Program-made: the position numbers and the translations under genes
In this document: piece after piece, positions 10,092 to 18,686 of the stretch
Numbering within the stretch: the first letter of the stretch is position 1
Layout: each line of letters opens with the position of its first letter
The notes under the pieces: generated by a model
The model's input: the letters and a program-made list of their open reading frames with translations, nothing else
Databases searched by the model: none
Told to the model about the DNA's origin: nothing
Assembly (NCBI RefSeq): GCF_003939025.1
Contig: NZ_RQIH01000025.1
Span: forward strand, 1 to 64,000
Length of the DNA: 64,000 nucleotides
From: Rhizobium sophoriradicis
GTDB taxonomy: Bacteria; Pseudomonadota; Alphaproteobacteria; Rhizobiales; Rhizobiaceae
Direction of reading: 5' to 3'

Positions 10092-11063
10092 ATGAAGAAG
10101 CTGATGAAAAACCACCTCTCGACCGCTGCGCTCGCACTTCTGCTATTGTGCGTCGCGGATCTGCCGGGCCGAAGCGAGGTGCAATATGCCGGCATTGCCC
10201 CGAACCAGGCATCCAGCCTGCGAACGATCATCGACAAGCGCCCGGTGGTTCATGCCGACGGCATCAAGTTCGGCGCCTATGACCCGCATGGGGATTTCGG
10301 CGCTCAGACGAATGTCTCGACCGAAGCCCTGTTCCTGCCCTGGGAAGACGTTGATCTGGAGACGCTGCGTGTCGCCGATGCCTATGCCCAGGCCAGAGGC
10401 CGCAACCTGCTGATCACGGTCGAGCCGTGGTCCTGGGACGTCGACTGGCGGCTGACCTCCGAAGAGCTTCGCCGCAAGGTGCTGCGGGGCGATTACGACG
10501 TCAACATGCGGGCGATCGCGCAGATGATCTCTCAGCTGAGGAGCCCTGTGATCGTCCGGTGGGGCCAGGAAATGGAGGACAAATCGGGCCGGTTTTCATG
10601 GTCCGGCTGGAATCCGGCGGATTACATCGCCGCCTATAAGCGGATGATGGATATCGTTCGCGACGAGGCGCCCGGCACCGAGCTCATGTGGTCGCCGAAG
10701 GGGGAGCCCGGCCTTGATGCCTATTATCCCGGCGATGATTATGTCGATCTCGTCGGCCTCTCGGTTTTCGGGCTCCAGCGCTATGACGAGCTTGCCTACA
10801 ACAAGCACCGGACCTTTTCGGAAGCGTTGAAGCAGGGCTATGATCTCGTCGCCGGCTATGGAAAGCCCATCTGGGTCGCAGAGCTCGGCTACGAAGGCGG
10901 CGACGCCTATATGAAACCCTGGATCGAAACCGCGACGCTGAAGCAGAGCGCCTTCCCGAACCTTCAGGAAGTGGTCTATTTCAATGACCGCGACGTGCAC
11001 GCCTGGCCCTTCAACCTCGGCCGGCCGGACTGGCGCGTGGTCGAAAGCCTGGCAGCCAACTGA
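10092..11063 (+). CDS. Exported GH26-like glycoside hydrolase
   Basis: A 323-residue protein with a signal peptide (1-about 29) and a TIM-barrel hydrolase related to family GH26 (beta-mannanase/endoglucanase type). Likely acid/base E160 in VRWGQEME and nucleophile E264 in WVAELGYEGG, spaced as in clan GH-A. AAGGAGGG precedes the start, 2 bp after the DUF995 stop. Synthase operons often include a periplasmic hydrolase that trims or releases chains, as BcsZ does for cellulose; that is the inferred role. A terminator follows. Confidence 0.8.
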   Translation: MKKLMKNHLSTAALALLLLCVADLPGRSEVQYAGIAPNQASSLRTIIDKRPVVHADGIKFGAYDPHGDFGAQTNVSTEALFLPWEDVDLETLRVADAYAQARGRNLLITVEPWSWDVDWRLTSEELRRKVLRGDYDVNMRAIAQMISQLRSPVIVRWGQEMEDKSGRFSWSGWNPADYIAAYKRMMDIVRDEAPGTELMWSPKGEPGLDAYYPGDDYVDLVGLSVFGLQRYDELAYNKHRTFSEALKQGYDLVAGYGKPIWVAELGYEGGDAYMKPWIETATLKQSAFPNLQEVVYFNDRDVHAWPFNLGRPDWRVVESLAAN

Positions 11064-11120
11064 AAGGCATCTGAAGCGCAAATCCATAAGATCGCAACGC
11101 GCTTCATCCGGAAACCAGAA

Positions 11121-11145
11121 AGGCCCGCCGGGGTTTTGCGGGCCT
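11121..11145. terminator. Terminator of the polysaccharide operon
   Basis: Stem AGGCCCGC/GCGGGCCT with a loop containing GGGGTTTT. It sits between the convergent GH26-like gene and the sugar-binding protein gene and may serve both. Confidence 0.75.
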
Positions 11146-11168
11146 CTCCTCTCATATCCGGCAGCCGA

Positions 11169-12455
11169 TCATCCCTTGAGCGTTGCCTTACCCTCTTCGA
11201 CGAGCCGGGTCGCCGCATCGGCGGGCGAGGTCCGTTCGAAGGCAAGTTCGTCGCAGATCGGGCGCAGCACGCGTTGGTCGAATTGGGTTGCACCCATCGG
11301 CACCGGCGGGGGATATTCGCCGACCTGATCCTTGAGCATGTTGACGTATTTGACCGTTTCCTGCTCCGTCGGGTTCAGTTGCGGCAGAATGGCTTCACGC
11401 ACGACCGGCGACATCGGCACGCCGCGCTCGACGCCGAGAATCTTGCCGGCCTCGATGTCGTTGACGAAGAAGTCGATGAATTTCGCCGCCGCTTCGCCGT
11501 TCTTCGTCGTGGCGCCGACACTCCAGATCAGCGCAGGGCGGTAGTAATGGCCCGACGGCCCTCCCTTCTTTTCCCGCGGCAGCATGGTGATGCCGAGCTT
11601 GTTCTTGATGATCAGCTGATAGCCGATCATCTGGTTGGAATAGGCCATGCCGATGACCGACTTGCCAAGACCAAGCGCATTGGTGTCGATGGTGTTTTGG
11701 TCGAGCGTCTGGACGTCGGCAGCCACCGTGCCCCCGGCCTTGCGCAGCTTCTCCCAGTAATCGAACCATTCCGTGGCATCGTCGGCCGTGAAACCGAGCC
11801 CGATGGTTTCCCTCGCAAATAGGCTCTTGCCGCGTTGGCGCAGCCAGGCGTCGAACACATAGGCGTAGCGGGCCGCATAGGGGCCCCCGCTCTTGCCGGA
11901 CGACTTGGCGAGTTCGACGGCGAGCTTGGCATATTCATCCCAGGTGAGATCGGGTGTCGGCAGCGGAATGCCGGCCTTTTCAAATTCGACCGTGTCGAAG
12001 AACATCGAGAAGGAGTTGAGGCCGAGGCCGACACCATAGAGTTTGCCGTCGATGGTGGTGAGTTTCAGCATATCGGCGCCGAAGGACTGGACCTTCAATG
12101 CCGAAGGGACGAACTCGTCGAGCGGCATGCAGGCGCCGCGCTTGGAATAGTCGGAGATCGTTCCCGGCTCGAGCTGGAAGATGTCAGCGATCGAACGGCC
12201 GGCCATCTGGGTTGCGAGCTTCGTCCAGTAGCCGTCGCCCGAAAGCGATTCCCCGACGATCGTGACGCCTGGTGTCTTCGACTGGTAGAGTTTGGCGACG
12301 TCGAGCGTGCGTTTGGCGCGGTCGTTCGACCCCCACCACATGGCGCGCAGCGACGTGTCTTCGGCAAAAGCCGGAATGGCGCTTCCCGCGCCGAAGGCCA
12401 GGCCGGCGGCTGCACCGGCTGAACCCATTAGGAATGAACGGCGGTTGACCTGCAT
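11169..12455 (-). CDS. Orphan ABC sugar-binding protein (Tat-type signal)
   Basis: A 428-residue family 1 extracellular solute-binding protein. The N-terminus MQVNRRSFLMG is a twin-arginine signal followed by a hydrophobic stretch and cleavage near AFAED. The mature part starts LRAMWWGSNDRAKRT and carries the sugar-binding fold with a conserved WDEYAKLAVE segment. AAGGAGG just before the ATG sets the start at 12455. It has no permease or ATPase next to it; the nearest set is at 23368-27409. It is clearly paralogous to the protein at 22075 (same length, same WWG start, same NQ-containing hinge), so it may share that importer. Divergent from the LacI regulator. Confidence 0.85.
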   Translation of the reverse strand: MQVNRRSFLMGSAGAAAGLAFGAGSAIPAFAEDTSLRAMWWGSNDRAKRTLDVAKLYQSKTPGVTIVGESLSGDGYWTKLATQMAGRSIADIFQLEPGTISDYSKRGACMPLDEFVPSALKVQSFGADMLKLTTIDGKLYGVGLGLNSFSMFFDTVEFEKAGIPLPTPDLTWDEYAKLAVELAKSSGKSGGPYAARYAYVFDAWLRQRGKSLFARETIGLGFTADDATEWFDYWEKLRKAGGTVAADVQTLDQNTIDTNALGLGKSVIGMAYSNQMIGYQLIIKNKLGITMLPREKKGGPSGHYYRPALIWSVGATTKNGEAAAKFIDFFVNDIEAGKILGVERGVPMSPVVREAILPQLNPTEQETVKYVNMLKDQVGEYPPPVPMGATQFDQRVLRPICDELAFERTSPADAATRLVEEGKATLKG

Positions 12456-12568
12456 ACTATCCTCCTTTTCCCCATCTGCCCGCTGCCATCCTCCAACGGC
12501 GTCTGTCGGGCATTTCGGCAAGCAGCCTACGCAAAAAAATAATTATTGCAAGAAATAAAGCTGGTATT

Positions 12569-12578
12569 GCAAATTTGC
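12569..12578. promoter_or_regulatory. Candidate LacI operator (GCAAATTTGC)
   Basis: A perfect 10-bp palindrome in the 145-bp gap between the divergent binding-protein and LacI genes, surrounded by further TTGC/TTGCA half-sites. Position and symmetry fit a LacI-family operator serving both promoters; binding is inferred. Confidence 0.45.
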
Positions 12579-12600
12579 GTAGTTTGCATAAACTTTGCCC

Positions 12601-13632
12601 ATGAGCGATGAAAAAATCAGACGGCCGCGTCAGGCCGATATAGCCACATTGGCGGGCGTCTCGGTCTCGACGGTATCTCGCGTGCTGGCGAACGAACCGG
12701 GGATCAGCGAAACCGTCCGTCGTCAGATATTGAAGGTGGCCGCCGAACACGGTTATCCGGTCAAGCCGGCTGTTGAGGCCGTTGCCGGCGGGCTGGCGCT
12801 GATCGCCAGCGACGGCGTCACGGGCGGCCTCAGCGTCTTTTACGAGGCGATCGTCGAGGGCCTGCGCGCCGGAGCGGCCGAAGCGGGCATGCCGTTTGAA
12901 GTCCGGATGGTCCGGGAGGAGCGCATCACGCCGGACGCTGCGCGCGATTATATGCAGGCCGCGGCCGCCGAAGGTCTCTTTCTCGTCGGCATCGATCCAA
13001 ATGAGATGCTGCGCGACTGGCTGCAGGACAGCATGGTGCCGACCGTTCTCGTCAATGGCACCGACCCCGCAATGCGTTTCGATGGGGTTTCGCCGGCTAA
13101 TTTCTTCGGCGCCTATCAGGCGACTGGCCGGCTGACGAAGGCCGGCCATCGCCGCATCCTGCATCTGAGCGGCTCTCATCGCCAGACAATCCGTGAGCGT
13201 ATCCGCGGTTTCGAGGCGGCGATTGCCGCTGTCCCCCGCGCCGAAGGCCGTTTCGTAGCCATGACGCTGCAGGGCAGCGCCAGCCGCGAGGCCCATGAAC
13301 GCACGGCGGCGATCCTCGCCGAGAATGCCGGTTTTACCGCCGCGTTCTGCATGAATGATTTCATCGCCGTCGGCGTCCTCGAGGCTGTCATAGAAGCGGG
13401 CCTGCGTGTGCCGGAGGATTTCGCCATCGTCGGTTTCGATGATCTGCCCTGTGCGCTGATGACCAATCCGCAGCTTTCCACCATGCGCGTCGACCGCGCC
13501 GCCCTCGGGCGTGAAGCCATCTCGCTGATGCTATCGCGTTTCCGCAACAGGACGGCGCCGGCGCGCCACATCTGCCAGGCCGTCGTTCCCGTTGCGGGAG
13601 GGACCGTTGTGAACATCGAACCCCGTGAGTGA
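12601..13632 (+). CDS. LacI-family transcriptional regulator
   Basis: A 343-residue repressor: N-terminal LacI helix-turn-helix (QADIATLAGVSVSTVSRVL, about 13-32), hinge region, then a periplasmic-binding-protein-like effector domain (VAGGLALIASDG to the end) with the typical FCMNDFIAVGVLEA and PEDFAIVGFDDLP segments. An alternative TTG lies two codons upstream; neither start has a strong ribosome site. It overlaps the next gene by 8 bp, so it is co-transcribed with the DUF2264 and dehydrogenase genes and probably senses the sugar handled by this locus. Confidence 0.9.
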   Translation: MSDEKIRRPRQADIATLAGVSVSTVSRVLANEPGISETVRRQILKVAAEHGYPVKPAVEAVAGGLALIASDGVTGGLSVFYEAIVEGLRAGAAEAGMPFEVRMVREERITPDAARDYMQAAAAEGLFLVGIDPNEMLRDWLQDSMVPTVLVNGTDPAMRFDGVSPANFFGAYQATGRLTKAGHRRILHLSGSHRQTIRERIRGFEAAIAAVPRAEGRFVAMTLQGSASREAHERTAAILAENAGFTAAFCMNDFIAVGVLEAVIEAGLRVPEDFAIVGFDDLPCALMTNPQLSTMRVDRAALGREAISLMLSRFRNRTAPARHICQAVVPVAGGTVVNIEPRE

Positions 13633-15493
13633 TCCGATGACCTATGATCCCGCCAGCGCCAATCCGCTCGCCGGCAATCCGCTCGAAACGCGCGCTGATA
13701 TGAGCCGCGCCCTGCTTGATCTCTTCGATCCGCTGCTTGCCTGTTTTTCGAAAGGCAATGCCCGCGTCAGGTTGAGCGGCGGCGCCGCCCATTTCGACCG
13801 GGCGGCGGCTGATCTCGAAGGTTTCGCCCGCCCGCTCTGGGGCTTGGCCCCGCTCGGCGCCGGCGCCGGCGACTTCGCCCACTGGCATCGTTTTGCCGAG
13901 GGCCTTGCAAACGGCACCGATCCCGCTCATCCCGAATATTGGGGAACCGTCAATGGCCGCGACCAACGCATGGTCGAGCTTGCCGCGCTCGGTTTTGCCC
14001 TGGCGCTGGTGCCGGAAAAAATCTGGAAGCCGCTCGATGCACGCGCCCGCAGCAATGTCATCGCCTACCTCAAGCACGCCAGGCAGTTCGACTATGCGGA
14101 CAACAACTGGAAATTTTTCCGTATTTTCGTCGACATCGCCCTCGATCGTCTCGGCGCCGATTTCGACCGAAGTCTGACACGGCAATATCTGGAAGAGCTC
14201 GAGGGCTTCTATATCGGCGACGGCTGGTATCGCGACGGAAACGTGCGCCGCATCGATCACTACATTCCCTTCGCCATGCATTTTTACGGGCTGATCTATT
14301 CGAAGCTCGTCGACGACGATTACGCCAAGCGCTACCGCGAACGCGCCATCCTCTTCGCCCGGGATTTTCGCCACTGGTTTGCCGCCGACGGTGCCACGAT
14401 CCCCTTCGGCCGCAGCCTGACCTATCGTTTCGCCTGCGCCGGCTTCTGGTCGGCGCTGGCCTTCGCCGATGTCGAGGCACTGCCCTGGGGCGAGGTCAAG
14501 CACCTCTGCCTGCAGCATCTGCGCTGGTGGAGGGACAAGCCGATCGCCGATCGCGACGGCGTTCTGTCGATCGGTTTCGGCTATCCGAACCTGTTGATGT
14601 CGGAGAGCTACAATTCCGCCGGCTCGCCCTACTGGGCGTTGAAGGCCTTTCTGCCGCTTGCGATCGCCGAGAATCATCCGTTCTGGACCGCCGAAGAAAA
14701 GGCGCCGGAGCAGGCGCCCGAGGTCGTTCCCCAGCGCCATCCCGGCATGGTGATGATGCGGACGGGCGGCGACGTCGTCGCGCTATCGGCCGGCCAGGAA
14801 AATCTGCAGATGCGCTTCGGAACGGAAAAATACGCGAAATTCGCCTATTCCTCCCGTTACGGCTTCAGCGTCGAATCTGACGAACGCGGCTTTGCGCTCG
14901 CCGCTTTCGATTCGATGCTGGCCTTCAGTGACGACGGGCTGCATTACCGCGTGCGCGAGACGAATGAGGAAGCCAGGATCGCTGGCAATGTGCTTTACGC
15001 GAAATGGTCACCTTTCCCCGATGTCAGCGTCGAAAGCTGGCTGGCGCCCGCGGTCCCCTGGCATATCCGCCTCCACCGGATCAGGGCGGCCCGGCCGCTG
15101 AGGGTCGCCGAAGGCGGCTTTGCCATCGCTCGCCGGGATTTCGAGCTGGACACGCTGTCGGCTTCGGATGGGACTGCCTATGCGATCGGCGAAGCCGATT
15201 TCAGCGGTATTCTCGACTTGGGATCATCGGTCGAACGCGCCGGGCTCGCGCAGAAGGCACAGCCCAACACCAATATGATCGTCGCCAAGACCATCGTGCC
15301 GCAACTGCGCGGCCAGATTCCGGCCGGCGAAACCATCCTGGTGACGGCGGTGCTGGCCCTTGGCGATCCCGCTGCCGTCGCCTCCGCCTGGACGCGGCCG
15401 CCAGAAGCGCCTGATATTGCGGCGCTGGAGGCGCTGGTGCGGGAAAAGGGTGTGACCGTCAGCGCCATCGAAGCCCCGGGCCAGATGCCATGA
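13625..15493 (+). CDS. DUF2264 protein (putative polysaccharide/uronide-processing enzyme)
   Basis: A 622-residue protein. The first ~370 residues are an alpha/alpha-barrel-type DUF2264 domain (WGLAPLGAGAG, EYWGTVNGRDQRMVEL, FYIGDGWYRDGN, RFACAGFWSALAFADV, LLMSESYNSAGSPYWALKAFL); a beta-rich C-terminal part follows. No signal peptide, so it acts in the cytosol. The GTG start overlaps the LacI stop; an ATG at 13637 is the alternative. The family is uncharacterised; the fold resembles unsaturated-glycosyl hydrolases and lyases, so action on an imported oligosaccharide is an inference. Confidence 0.8.
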   Translation: MSDPMTYDPASANPLAGNPLETRADMSRALLDLFDPLLACFSKGNARVRLSGGAAHFDRAAADLEGFARPLWGLAPLGAGAGDFAHWHRFAEGLANGTDPAHPEYWGTVNGRDQRMVELAALGFALALVPEKIWKPLDARARSNVIAYLKHARQFDYADNNWKFFRIFVDIALDRLGADFDRSLTRQYLEELEGFYIGDGWYRDGNVRRIDHYIPFAMHFYGLIYSKLVDDDYAKRYRERAILFARDFRHWFAADGATIPFGRSLTYRFACAGFWSALAFADVEALPWGEVKHLCLQHLRWWRDKPIADRDGVLSIGFGYPNLLMSESYNSAGSPYWALKAFLPLAIAENHPFWTAEEKAPEQAPEVVPQRHPGMVMMRTGGDVVALSAGQENLQMRFGTEKYAKFAYSSRYGFSVESDERGFALAAFDSMLAFSDDGLHYRVRETNEEARIAGNVLYAKWSPFPDVSVESWLAPAVPWHIRLHRIRAARPLRVAEGGFAIARRDFELDTLSASDGTAYAIGEADFSGILDLGSSVERAGLAQKAQPNTNMIVAKTIVPQLRGQIPAGETILVTAVLALGDPAAVASAWTRPPEAPDIAALEALVREKGVTVSAIEAPGQMP

Positions 15494-16500
15494 GCCGCCC
15501 GGCAATCGTCCTTGCCATGGAGCCGTCGCGCACGGAGCATGTCCTGCCCGCCGAGATCCTGCGCCGGCTCGATACGATCGGCCGCCTGCTGGACCCCGAG
15601 CCGCTGCAGCGCCTCGACGACGCGCGGGCAAGGCGACTGCTTTCCGAAGCCGAAATCCTGGTTACCGGCTGGGGCGCACCCTATGTCGGGCCCGAGATTT
15701 CCGCCGCCGCGCCGCGGCTTCGCCTGATCGTCCATGCTGCGGGTACGGTGAAGGGCATCATCGACGAGGCCATCTTCGAAGCCGGCATCGCGGTCAGCCA
15801 CGCGGCCGAGGCCAATGCGGTGCCGGTCGCCGAATTCACGCTGGCCGCGATCCTCTTCGCCGGCAAGCGCGCCTTCCGGTTCCGCGATCTCTATGTCGCC
15901 GACCGCCACCGCGATCGCACCTATCCGATGCAGCACGAAGCGATCGGGAATTATGGCCGCACCCTCGGGATAATCGGCGCCTCGCGCATCGGCAGGCGGG
16001 TGATCGAGCTGTTGAAACCGTTCGACTACAGGCTGCTGCTGTTCGATCCCATGGTCGATGCCGCCGAGGCGGCAGGCCTTGGAGCGGAGAAGGTCGAGCT
16101 CGACGCATTGATGCGACGCGCTGATATTATTTCCCTGCACGCGCCGTCACTGCCGTCGACGCAGCATATGATCGATGCGCGAAGACTGTCGTTGATGAAG
16201 GACGGCGCGACGCTCATCAACACGGCGCGCGGCATCCTCATCGATGAGGCCGCTCTGCTTTCGGAGCTGAAGACCGGCCGCATCGACGCGGTTATCGATG
16301 TGACCGATCCGGAAATTCCGGAGGCCGGTTCGGCCTTCTACGATCTGCCGAACGTTTTCCTGACCCCGCACATTGCCGGTGCCATCGGCTTGGAGCGGGC
16401 GCGTCTCGGCGAGATGGCGGCGGATGAGGTCGAGCGTTTCACGACTGGCCGGCCGCTGCTCTACCAGATCCGCCGGCAGGATCTCGAAAACATCGCCTGA
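15490..16500 (+). CDS. D-isomer-specific 2-hydroxyacid dehydrogenase
   Basis: A 336-residue NAD(P)-dependent reductase/dehydrogenase. The Rossmann motif GIIGASRIGRRV lies in the middle; the family segments HAPSLPSTQHMID, LMKDGATLINTARG (catalytic Arg region) and LTPHIAGAIG (catalytic His) follow. ATGA overlap with DUF2264 shows coupling. It probably acts on a hydroxy- or keto-acid from sugar or uronate breakdown. The exact substrate cannot be read from sequence. Confidence 0.85.
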   Translation: MSRPAIVLAMEPSRTEHVLPAEILRRLDTIGRLLDPEPLQRLDDARARRLLSEAEILVTGWGAPYVGPEISAAAPRLRLIVHAAGTVKGIIDEAIFEAGIAVSHAAEANAVPVAEFTLAAILFAGKRAFRFRDLYVADRHRDRTYPMQHEAIGNYGRTLGIIGASRIGRRVIELLKPFDYRLLLFDPMVDAAEAAGLGAEKVELDALMRRADIISLHAPSLPSTQHMIDARRLSLMKDGATLINTARGILIDEAALLSELKTGRIDAVIDVTDPEIPEAGSAFYDLPNVFLTPHIAGAIGLERARLGEMAADEVERFTTGRPLLYQIRRQDLENIA

Positions 16501-16514
16501 CGCTTTAGCGTCAG
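16497..16514. terminator. Hairpin shared by two convergent genes, containing both stop codons
   Basis: Perfect 7-bp stem CTGACGC/GCGTCAG around TTTA. The left arm holds the TGA of the + strand dehydrogenase and the right arm the stop of the - strand oxidoreductase. It lacks a T-run, so it is a weak terminator or mRNA 3' end stabiliser. Confidence 0.5.
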
Positions 16515-17788
16515 CGCGGTGTCCTCAGCGAATTGGGTGAACCGTCATTGGCAAGTTCGGGCATCAGCTCGGCGATTTCGACCACCTTGCCGGTGCGCGA
16601 ACTCGTCAGCGCGGCAATGCCGCAGAGCACGGACATGGCGCCCGCCCGCGTGCCGGCGCGCTGGCCGAGCCGGTCTTCCATGTGGGGTTTGAAGATCATG
16701 TTGCGCATCCGGTCGTCGCCGCCGTAATGGCCGCCGGTGAAATGCGGGACGACGATCCGTTCGACCGCTTCCTTGCCATTCGGGAAATTGCGGATGAGAA
16801 GAATAGTGTCCTCCTTCGGCTGTTCCCAGGGCTGCGCCTCATACTGGCGGATTTCGATACGGCCCTTGGTGCCGTTGAAGGCGAGGTGATGGCCCTCTAT
16901 CGGCTGGAACGTATTCAGTGAATAGGAGACATGGACGTTGTTGCGGTAGCGGAGCGACACCACCATCGTGTCGGGAATATCGATATCTTCGCGGAAGACG
17001 CAGCCATCGCGGAAATAGCCGTCGATCTTCGAAGGATCCTCGTAAAGCTGATCGAGGAAGGGATCCTTTTCGAGATCGAGATAGTAGTCGCATTCATGCG
17101 CGTGCGGACAGAGCTTGCAGCGGGGTCCGCGGAACGGGCCCTTGCGGCCATAGTTCTGCAGATCGGCGAAGGACGTGACGGCCTCGGGGTCGCTGTCGAG
17201 ATACCAGTTCAGGAGATCGAAATGGTGGGTGGCCTTGTGAACGAACAGGCTGCCGGAATTTTCCGTATAGGCATGCCAGCGGCGGAAGTAGTCGGCGCCG
17301 TGCTTGGTGTTCAAGTACCAGTGGAAGTCGACGGAGGTCACCCGGCCGATCTCGCCGGCATTGAGCAGTTCCTTGATCCGGGCCGCCGTCGGCGCATAGC
17401 GATAGTTGAAGGAGACATCGACCCGGCGACCGGTGCGCTTCTCGGCGTCGAGAATCCGGCGAATTTTCGCGATCGAGGTGGTCATCGGCTTTTCGGTGAT
17501 GACGTCGATGCCGGACTCCAGCGCCCGCACGATGATATCGTCATGCGTCTGGTCGGGCGTGCAGACGATGGCCAGATCCGGCTTCTGCTCGGCGAGCATG
17601 GAATCGATGTTTTCATAGAGCGGCGCATTGCTGCCGATCATGTTGCGGGCGCGCTCGCCGCGCAGCGAGTTCTTCTCGACGATGGCTGTGAGGTCGACAT
17701 GTTCGCGCCAGCCGGCAAGCAGGTCCTTGCCCCACATGGTGGTGCCGCGGTTTCCGGTGCCGATCAGGGCAAAACGGCGTTTCTCCAT
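16511..17788 (-). CDS. Gfo/Idh/MocA-family oxidoreductase (large, Cys-containing)
   Basis: A 425-residue NAD(P)-dependent oxidoreductase: RFALIGTGNRGTTMW Rossmann start, EKPMTTSIAKI (the family EKP motif), then the beta-sheet substrate domain with VHKATHHFDLLNWY. An unusual insert CKLCPHAHECDYY carries three cysteines and a His, a possible metal site. The start at 17788 is chosen because AGGAGA precedes it; six extra upstream codons have no site. Last gene of the operon that starts at 21002. Enzymes of this type oxidise a sugar hydroxyl (often C3) or reduce it back. Confidence 0.85.
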   Translation of the reverse strand: MEKRRFALIGTGNRGTTMWGKDLLAGWREHVDLTAIVEKNSLRGERARNMIGSNAPLYENIDSMLAEQKPDLAIVCTPDQTHDDIIVRALESGIDVITEKPMTTSIAKIRRILDAEKRTGRRVDVSFNYRYAPTAARIKELLNAGEIGRVTSVDFHWYLNTKHGADYFRRWHAYTENSGSLFVHKATHHFDLLNWYLDSDPEAVTSFADLQNYGRKGPFRGPRCKLCPHAHECDYYLDLEKDPFLDQLYEDPSKIDGYFRDGCVFREDIDIPDTMVVSLRYRNNVHVSYSLNTFQPIEGHHLAFNGTKGRIEIRQYEAQPWEQPKEDTILLIRNFPNGKEAVERIVVPHFTGGHYGGDDRMRNMIFKPHMEDRLGQRAGTRAGAMSVLCGIAALTSSRTGKVVEIAELMPELANDGSPNSLRTPR

Positions 17789-17828
17789 CGAATGATTCTC
17801 CTGCATGCTGATGAAACGAATTTTGAAA

Positions 17829-18659
17829 TCAGATCTGGCAGCAGCTCCGGAAACGCTCGACGCAGGTGGCGATCACCTCGTCGGCCGGGCGCTTCCACCA
17901 GGTCTCTGCCGAAAAGATCTCCACCTCCTGCGCCCCGAAGAAGCCGGCGTCCTCGATCATCCGTCTTATGCCCTTGAGGTCGATGACGCCATCGCCCATC
18001 ATGCCGCGGTCGAGCAGCATGTCCTTGGTTGGCACCAGCCAGTCGCAGATGTGGTGGGCAAAGATCCGTTTCATCCGTCCGGCGCGGGCGATCTGGTTGG
18101 CAAGATCGGGGTCCCACCAGACGTGGTAGACGTCGATCGCGACACCGACATCCTCGCCGAGGGCTTCGCACATGTCGAGCGCTTGGCCGAGCGTGTTCAC
18201 GCAAGAGCGGTCGGCGGCATACATCGGATGTAGCGGCTCGATGGCGAGCTTCACGCCTGATGCCTGTGCATGCGGTAGCACCGCGGCAATGCCGTCGAAC
18301 ACCATCTGGCGGGCCGCGACGATATCCCTGGAAGTGCCCGGCAACCCGCCGACGACGAGCACCAGGCAATCGGCTGAGAATGCCGCCGCCTCGTCGATCG
18401 CCCGCCTGTTGTCGTCGAGGTTCTTCTGCCAGTCGGCCTCGTTCGCCGCCGGAAAAAAGCCGCCGCGGCAAAGACCGGTGAGTTTGATGCCGTTCGATTT
18501 GACGATGCGCACCGCCTCATCGAGGCCGGCCTTGGCGACCTGGTCGCGCCAGGGCGCAATCGAGGTGATGCCATGCTTCAGGCAGATATCGACGGCTTCG
18601 GCAAAGCCACATTGCTCGCGGATTGTCGCCAGATTGATCGAAAGTCCTTCGACCTGCAT
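17829..18659 (-). CDS. Sugar phosphate isomerase/epimerase-like TIM-barrel protein
   Basis: A 276-residue AP-endonuclease-2/xylose-isomerase-like barrel: LSINLATIREQCGFAEAVD, LVVGGLPGTSRDIV, KLAIEPLHPMYAADRS, VGVAIDVYHVWWDPDL, HICDWLVP, which contain the Glu/Asp/His metal ligands of the fold. GGGAGG precedes the start. Members isomerise or epimerise keto sugars, and some split 3-keto-glycosides. Here it lies between a Gfo/Idh/MocA oxidoreductase and DUF993, so a role after sugar oxidation fits. Confidence 0.83.
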   Translation of the reverse strand: MQVEGLSINLATIREQCGFAEAVDICLKHGITSIAPWRDQVAKAGLDEAVRIVKSNGIKLTGLCRGGFFPAANEADWQKNLDDNRRAIDEAAAFSADCLVLVVGGLPGTSRDIVAARQMVFDGIAAVLPHAQASGVKLAIEPLHPMYAADRSCVNTLGQALDMCEALGEDVGVAIDVYHVWWDPDLANQIARAGRMKRIFAHHICDWLVPTKDMLLDRGMMGDGVIDLKGIRRMIEDAGFFGAQEVEIFSAETWWKRPADEVIATCVERFRSCCQI

Positions 18660-18686
18660 CTCATTCCTCCCTTGCCGTGCCTGAGA

